Shown in pieces: positions 57,865 through 64,000 of a stretch of 64,000 bases of DNA. How positions within the stretch are numbered: the first letter of the stretch is position 1; the number at the start of each line of letters is the position of its first letter. Below the pieces are notes generated by a model, which searched no databases, was not told the DNA's origin, and saw nothing but the letters and a program-made list of their open reading frames with translations. The position numbers and the translations under genes were made by a program. Origin of the DNA: Formicarius rufipectus (lineage: Eukaryota; Chordata; Aves; Passeriformes; Formicariidae); assembly GCA_013399695.1 (NCBI GenBank), contig VXAU01002292.1, positions 941,670-1,005,669 of the forward strand, given 5' to 3'.

Positions 57865-60800
57865 GATAGAGATGTCATCAGGTAAGAACAGAATTCAGGA
57901 GTTACTTTCCCTCTAGGAATATATTTTTGCCCTGAACTCAAGACTACTTATTTTTATTTTGTTCCTGTATCTGCTGAGGCTCTCCACTACATAAGAAGAT
58001 TAAAATAATCATGCTGTATCAGATCAAAAGGTACACTTAGCACCTGTCTTTAGCAGTGGCCAATAACAGATACTGTGGAAGACTACATGCACTCTATTCT
58101 TGTATGCAGTATATTCCTTGTTATCTCTCCAAGTCTACAGCAATTGCCAGCCTAGGCTTTTCCATGCAGATCCAATACCTTTAATGCTCATTTTCTGTCC
58201 CATTTATGAATTTATTAGTCACTGCCCACCAAGATCAATGTAACCCGTTTACATGAACACCCTGCTGTGGCAAGACGTTCCAAATCTTAATGAGCACTAT
58301 TTAAAAAAAATATTAAGAATAATTTGATATGCAACTACTAGTTTTATTTGATGCTCTCCTCACCCTTCCCTTATTTTAACAGATGTCTTGTCCATGCAGT
58401 TTGTAAACACTTATCATCTCTCAAAGTGTCCCCTTTGCAGGCTAAAAAGTCACAGCTATTTTGTCTCTTCCTTGCATCGAAGCCCTCCATCTCTTCTGCA
58501 CATTGTTTTTGTTCAGTAATTTTTAATTCTGCAGTAACCTTTTGAGATAAAGGACGTAGCTGCACAGTATCAAGTGTATGAATTTCACAGTGTATCACAA
58601 TAATATTTGCTTCTTTGCTCTGCACTCCTTTCCTAGTCATTTGCATTACTTGATTTTAAAACTGCCTTCTTGGTTAAAAGAAGAACTGGCAAAAATCAAA
58701 CTTACTTCAAAATATTATTAAGGCTGTATTAGTAGTAAATAGCAGTTAATTATTCTAGATGAACAGTGATTTTCAATAGATCACCCTAAACTGTGCCTTT
58801 TAACTACTGAATGCACTTCTGTGGCAGATTAAACACCCATCTGCCATTGCTGCTATAGCCCCAAATTATTTTGTGCAAGTATTTTTCAAAGCACTACTTG
58901 AAAAAGTAGTACTTCTGACTATCACAACCTAAAATTCAAGTAAGTCAATTTAGTCCTGCAGTTCTGAGATTCTCATCTGTATCTAAATTCTGTATTTAAA
59001 ACATTCTCCAATGGAGCTAGGAAGACTCTGAGCTTACACATTAGGTCCATTGGGCCCATACTTACCTCTGAGAAACACATGAAGAGTGAGGAGTTTATAA
59101 CTGAATTTATATCTGCTATTAATTTCTGACAAAATGAACAGAATGACTTTCATATCCTGCTGAGTGGTTATCCCAGTATATAAATATATTCTTAAAACAG
59201 CCCTTCCTTGAAAACCTCAGGCATACCTCAAGGTACTGTGAGTCAGTGCATGAGATGACCCAAGTTTTCAGGAAGAAAGGCACAAGTTCTTCCAATGACC
59301 CATGTCTGCCTACATGCCTGTAACTACCCATCCAGGAGCTCAATTTTGTTTTTACTATGTGGTAAAAAACAATTTTTGTTTTGTGCAAAGTAGATTTGCT
59401 ACCGTTCAACAGAAAGATGGAAGAGCTCTGCAAGATTTCACTCACTTGAGCGTTGCCAACTTGCACTCCACACTAAGCTACCTAATTGCTGTGCAGTTTT
59501 TTCGCACAGAAAAACTGCTTTATGAGGTTCAGAAACAGGGACAAAAATCAGGAGCATTTATCTAAAGCCATATAATACCACACTGTTTCAATATAAATAC
59601 TTTCAGTGACATGTTTCAGAGGCACCATCAAAAGAGAAGTCCTTTGTAAGCATTATTAAAGATTTTTGCTTACTTTGCATCATTTTGCAGCCTGCATAAA
59701 TCACTTTTACAACTGCATGTGTCCTATAAACATGTCTGAACAATGCCTTAGCTTACTAACAGTAAGATTCTTCCCTCCAGCACAGATGACATAGTTATAA
59801 ATGGCTCCTTTGAAGTTATAGAATCCTATAGAAAATGTTCACATGATTCTTTGCAGTCCAGCTACTTAACAGTATTAAAGTCACTTAATTTTCTTTTGGC
59901 TGGCATCCCTACCTATGCCTTTTCATGCTTAAACATTACAATGAACTGCGCATACTTCTGCTCACCTCAATGACAATTTGCACATGATTAATTTTATGGA
60001 CTGTGAGAAAAGTAAGGCTTCATTTGGAAACTTGTACAGAGGAAAGGAAAAAGGATCAATTTGACAGAAAAAGGGGTAACCAGAAAACCCCAAACAAAAG
60101 AAAACCCAACACAAACCCCACTCCCCCCCAAAAAACCAAAACCCAACCAAAAAAAACCAAACCAAAACCCACCAAACAAAACAACCCCAAAGAATATCTT
60201 TAAGCCTGCCTGGATGCAGAAGAGGATATACAATACACCTACTGACCTATCACAAGATATGCATAGTTCAAAACATTACTAGGAAGGGTCTGTATTTTAA
60301 AAGGTTTCTCTGCTTTGACACTTTTGTGATATTTTCACTGAGAAGACAGAGGGCATGAACATGGAAGGAGCTCATGAAGTACAAGACAATGATCTTCTGA
60401 TGTTGATTTTATTTCTGAGCCTACTATTCTTCAGAAGACAATAAATCATAACAGCAATATCTCAAAATTTCAATTATATAAAAAAACAAAACAAAACAAA
60501 AAAATCCTACAACTAGTTAGTGTCACCAGAAAAAGCAAGTTCAATTAAAACAAAACAAAAACCCACTAAAAACAACTCCCTTCTACAAGATTATATTACA
60601 GTGAAACAGATGATCCCTATAAAGTAAGATGATGCAGTAGAAATTAAATTCAGAAAGTCCTACTTTTAGAGAAGAGAAAGTGCACTTTGAAATTGAACCT
60701 TACCCGGCAGCTTATGAATCCATCCTGATAAAGCCAGATTTGATCATCTGAGTCTGTATCTTCTGCAACCTGTATTCTGAGAAGATTCAGATTATCTAAG

Positions 60801-62200
60801 TTTCCATCAGCTGACATGAATTTTCCTGTTTCCTTGTTTCGAAGCCTGAAGTACACACGTTTCTGCAGAAAACAAAAGAACTCTAACCACAGAGAACACG
60901 TCCTGCTCTTGGTTAACTTCAGAGCAATTACTGTCAGTGCTGAACCCTATGCCCCTTTTCTTTCTTTCTCTCCCTTTTTCTTTCTCTCCCTTTTTCTTTC
61001 TCTCTCTCTTTCTTTCTGAAAGCTGAACTTTTTTTATTTGAGAATTTAATTTGAAAGGCCAAAAACATCTTGGACAAGACAAGCATTGCAAACTCACCAT
61101 TCAGCACAGAGAATTTCAAGCTTTCCTATGCACTGAAATCAGCACACAATGGAAAGCTAGGAATTTTTAATTCAGAGCAGCACTGACTTCTCTCTGCTAA
61201 CTCCTTGTATAGATGCTCTTGGCATTCATGAAGGGTGCACTTGTGCAAAGCTGCTTATTTCACTGGCAGCAAGTATTACATTGCACATTCATGCTGTGGC
61301 CTGTTAATTTACATTTCTGTTTAGACAAGCTCTCAGCAGGGCAGTCAAAATGCATTATTCCTAACCCTGCTTAAGGCTATACAAAGACAGTGCAATGACA
61401 GCAAGCAAATACAGTTGGTTGCAGGTACAAGTAATCTGTGAATTAGAAAAAGTTTTTTTCTCAATAAAACATGGCTCAGCAAGAACCTCATATGTGAAAA
61501 CTCCCAGGACTGCCACACCATTGGACAAAAATCACATAGTCCTCATTTAGAGAACAAAAGGAAAAGGGAACAGCAAGAATACATTTTGCATTAGATTTGC
61601 AAATTATTCTGCCAAGTAATAAAACAGGGAGGAACCTTCACTCCCAAATCAACACAAAATCACTACTAATTGAAGTACCTTTTTTTTTTGATCAATTTTC
61701 TTGTTCAAAAAACAATGCAGATAGTACAGACAATATGCCAGTTTGGGTGCTAGTTATGAAGCAAAATAATTAATATATAGCAGTTATAGTCATTATTTGT
61801 TAAACCTTAATTAATCCTTATATGCTGTATTGTATACTTTGGTTTAAAGCATGTTTAATGAATAGTTTAAGCAGTATAACTGCAAAGCCATGTAGCATAA
61901 TCAAACAGCTTTTATTACAAGTGAAACTGTAGAATGATTTCTTTACACAATTGCCATTACTGAAGCTTGTGACATGAATAAAGGCTGTAATGCTGCTTTC
62001 AACTGTATAATTTCTCCCCAATGCAATTACAGAATATTAATTAGTACTTGATAAGCTCATGTCAAAGCCTACTTACCTGCAGTAAAGGTCTCAGAGAACC
62101 TATCTGACAATAGCCACTCTCTTTATACCAGTCTGGAATTTTCTTTGGTGTTAACAACATCTGACGCCCCCTGTAATTACTATGTTCATAAATTATCCAT
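53996..62200 (-). CDS. CRYBG1: CRYBG1 (AIM1), C-terminal four coding exons; gene continues beyond the window
   Basis: CRYBG1 (absent in melanoma 1) is a large non-lens beta/gamma-crystallin protein, linked to the actin cytoskeleton, that ends in a ricin B-type lectin domain. Coding exons seen, in gene order: 62077-62200, 60704-60862, 57547-57709, 53996-54084 (535 nt, 177 whole codons plus stop). The first ends the last Greek-key unit (WIIYEHSNYRGRQ, then IGSLRPLLQ). The next three form the beta-trefoil, each with one QxW motif: DDQIW, KQYWH and TQCWE. All introns are GT-AG and phases agree. Orientation is tail-to-tail with RTN4IP1, the order known in human. Upstream exons, including the other crystallin units and the long N-terminal region, are not in the window. 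The paralogue CRYBG2 or CRYBG3 is less likely given the neighbours. Confidence 0.92.
56090..56637 (+). mobile_element. CR1 retrotransposon, 5'-truncated, with decayed ORF2 end
   Basis: About 550 bp. A 182-codon open frame reads like the C-terminal end of CR1 ORF2 (SALVRPCLESCVLFWAPQYK, LLESVQRRPVK, LGLFSLEE, VVGHWNRLPRK) but loses the family phase later, and the element ends with the tail TCCCTTCCAACTCAAGATAT and TTCTATGATTT. It lies antisense to CRYBG1. This is a retrotransposon remnant, not a host gene. Confidence 0.9.
56690..56770 (+). repeat. G/T-rich low-complexity stretch
   Basis: Repeated GTTTTTTTG and GTTTGTTTG words directly after the CR1 tail. Confidence 0.75.
57547..57709 (-). CDS. 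CRYBG1: CRYBG1 coding exon, trefoil subdomain 2
   Basis: Starts MAEDCCLTIVG after acceptor GATACAG; contains GSKLGLSFERNEDKQYWHISPDGRIYS with the QYW motif and ends KLVLDVKG. The first Met is internal, since the preceding exon ends in CGG in phase 0. Donor GTAAGC. Confidence 0.94.
57770..57858 (+). repeat. (GTTT)n followed by T49
   Basis: GTTTGTTTTGG-type words run into 49 consecutive T (57810-57858), the longest homopolymer in the window. On the CRYBG1 strand this is an A49 run about 100 nt upstream of the acceptor of the trefoil-2 exon. Confidence 0.95.
60080..60200 (+). repeat. C/A-rich low-complexity stretch
   Basis: Irregular AAACCC and CCAAA words, almost free of G and T, over about 120 bp. 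Confidence 0.85.
60480..60570 (+). repeat. (AAAAC)n-type stretches
   Basis: AAAACAAAACAAAAC words near 60481-60501 and again near 60548-60561. Confidence 0.75.
60704..60862 (-). CDS. CRYBG1: CRYBG1 coding exon, trefoil subdomain 1
   Basis: Fifty-three codons in phase 0: KRVYFRLRNKETGKFMS, LLRIQVAEDTDSDDQIWLYQDGFISCR. The QIW motif marks the first trefoil repeat. Acceptor TTCTGCAG, donor GTAAGG. Confidence 0.95.
60863..62076. other. CRYBG1 intron
   Basis: A 1.2-kb intron with the CT-rich microsatellite at 60956-61018. Nothing else seen. Confidence 0.6.
60956..61018 (+). repeat. (CTTT/CT)n microsatellite
   Basis: CTTTCTTTCTCTCCC words repeated over about 60 bp, pure pyrimidine. Confidence 0.9.
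62077..62200 (-). CDS. CRYBG1: CRYBG1 coding exon, end of last beta/gamma-crystallin unit
   Basis: Encodes WIIYEHSNYRGRQMLLTPKK, WYKESGYCQIGSLRPLLQ: the Y/F-x-x-x-x-Y-x-G Greek-key signature and the closing IGSLRPL strand of the unit. It starts in phase (one base of a split codon). Acceptor CTCATAG, donor GTAAGT. Confidence 0.93.
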
Positions 62201-64000
62201 CTATGAGTGGGAAAAAAAAAAAGAATATTTTTACTGCCAAAACCTTCTTTGGAATCAATAAATGGTATTAATAGAAATCTGTCCCACAAAGCAGCAGGGT
62301 TTAGCTTTGGAAAGTCAATTACTTGCTTTATAAGAGGCCTTAAAAAATAATAAAACTGTGCCCTGATTTAGATTGACCATATTAAGATAAGCACAACAGA
62401 GTTCAAATTTTAAAGTCCTGTTATTTAAAAATTACAAGCTGAATGAAACAAAGCATTTTCTTGGGTGAACCAGACTTTTAAATATCATCTGTTTTCAGGA
62501 TGCACTGTGACTCCTCAAGGAGCACAGGTCTATAATGCTACAGGTGCTAGATTGCTGCAGGTGCAGAACGTAAAGTTCTAGATGTATCTAAATCTGGCCT
62601 GATGCACGTGGGAAAGAACTGCTATGGATGCAGACTTAACAGGCAAATACTGGAAACTGCAACAGGGTGAAATTCTCTCAGGTATTTGATAGAGGCTTTA
62701 CTTCAAAACACATTTCTTCCTTCCACATACCTGAAAGGGGGGCAGAGAAGAGACAGAGGAGAGCGAGCAAGACTGCATATAGAAAATTTTCTTTTAGCAT
62801 TCCCCAGCACACATCCAGCTACACTTACAATCACACACTAAGTGTAATCTGTCAGAACCCAACTCCTCATTCTCTACTATAAGTGCAGGCAGTGAAGTAC
62901 AACTAGGCTTCAAAGCAGACTGCAATACAGTGAAATTTGTAGGGTGTTCTCACACTGATTTGCTGGGACTGTCAGACAGCCATGGGTTTTTAAGGACAGG
63001 AACACCAAATATGCATGTTTCCCTGTTACCTCCTTCCTCTGACTTATTTGACATCTGTATCTAGAAGCACACTCTTTGGTGTTTTTTCACAGCCTAATAC
63101 ATATCTATCCCAGGTAAGAAATTAAGAGAATGGTAAGTGGAGGTCTCTTAGCAAAAGATGAGAAGATGAAACCCCCTTTCAATAAGGGAGGAAGTAGGGG
63201 CAAAGAAACTGTAAACCCCTGTATTTTGACACATTTCATCAGCTCACACTGCTATAATGACATCAGAATTTTCATATCCCATTCTATATGTTTCCAGAGA
63301 TTCACCAGAAAAACCACATATATGAATTGGACAGGAAACAATTCATGACTCCATTACCTGGAATTATGGTAACCGTGTTATTGGCAAAGAAGTAACTCAT
63401 TTGATTTCACGTTATGCCAAGTGAGAATCAACTATATTGTGGTTAGGGTGAAAGATACTGAAACCTCAGGGGGCTTCAGAATATGGAACATGTACCTTTT
63501 CTTATAACCTCGGTTTCAAAGTTCAGTTCAATGTGCTAAGGAAACCCTTTGACCAGCTTATCCAGATGGGGAAAATAGTTTGCTCTAGAGATCTGGTATT
63601 AGCTATCCACTTGAGGGCAGTCTTAAGCTTTCCAACAGCATCCCTCTAGCACACTCCTTGGAAATTTACCTCTTCAAAAGAACACATTTAAATGTAAAGT
63701 AACACTAGCATGGATCTATCATTTTAAAAAGTCACATTCTTCCAGTTAGAAAAAAATTCCAAACGTATACTTGGGGCAAGTATCCTAGAGGTACTGGCTA
63801 TTAACAACAGGGAAAACAAAAAGAAATTTTAACAGATCTGCTGGAACCCGAGAAGATAGCACAGTAGTGCTATCCAAACAACTTTTAAACTATATCACAG
63901 ACAACTTTTTTTTACATGATCTTCAAAAGTACATTTAGAGAACATAACTGCTTAAAAACAGCTAACAAATTTGACTGCTAGATTTTCAATCAAGAGTCTC
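62201..64000. other. CRYBG1 intron to the window edge
   Basis: I could not recognise a further crystallin exon here; a short one could have been missed. No repeat named. Confidence 0.5.

Larger units (their letters stand above)
57710..60703. other. CRYBG1 intron
   Basis: A 3-kb AT-rich intron with the long T run (57810-57858), a C/A-rich stretch (60080-60200) and (AAAAC)n words near 60480-60570. No exon recognised. Confidence 0.6.

Noticed and set aside
1..64000. CRISPR arrays, tRNA or rRNA genes, operons, prokaryotic insertion sequences
   Set aside because: No regularly spaced repeats, cloverleaf-type sequences or prokaryotic gene arrangement were seen; the sequence is vertebrate nuclear DNA.

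Overview
This window is vertebrate nuclear DNA, almost certainly from a bird. Genes are split into short exons with GT-AG introns, there are several 3' fragments of CR1 retrotransposons (the dominant avian LINE), and the gene order QRSL1 - RTN4IP1 - CRYBG1 is the one known from human 6q21. There is no bacterial-type gene, operon or CRISPR array. Exon boundaries below were read by eye from splice consensus, reading-frame continuity and family knowledge; no alignment was run.

Layout. 1-11092: non-coding sequence beyond the 3' end of QRSL1, with an old CR1-like copy (about 6220-6830) and a CR1 tail (about 7280). 11093-11772: a solo LTR on the minus strand with a perfect 5-bp target duplication. 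12720-26575: QRSL1 on the minus strand, complete in 11 coding exons (524 aa), with all three catalytic residues at the expected positions. 26201-26258: a 58-N assembly gap in QRSL1 intron 1, next to a sequence unusually rich in CpG for its AT content. About 26330-27330: a CpG island holding a head-to-head promoter; only 348 bp separate the QRSL1 and RTN4IP1 start codons, and this gap carries two inverted CCAAT boxes, a YY1-type site and a degenerate tandem repeat. 26924-51334: RTN4IP1 on the plus strand, complete in 9 coding exons (390 aa), with a 10.4-kb last intron. 51335-53995: the tail-to-tail interval, with poly(A) signals on both strands only about 20 bp apart. 53996-62200: the last four coding exons of CRYBG1 (AIM1) on the minus strand, covering the end of a beta/gamma-crystallin unit and a full ricin-type beta-trefoil; the rest of this gene lies beyond position 64000.

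Function. QRSL1 (GatA subunit of the mitochondrial Glu-tRNA(Gln) amidotransferase) and RTN4IP1 (a mitochondrial NAD(P)H-dependent oxidoreductase of the quinone oxidoreductase family) both act in mitochondria, so a shared bidirectional promoter would co-ordinate mitochondrial translation with respiratory-chain or coenzyme Q upkeep. CRYBG1 is a separate cytosolic crystallin-fold protein that converges on RTN4IP1. I found no clearly new biological system. The points most worth a second look are the promoter architecture, the gap with its CpG-rich flank, and the overlapping 3' ends.
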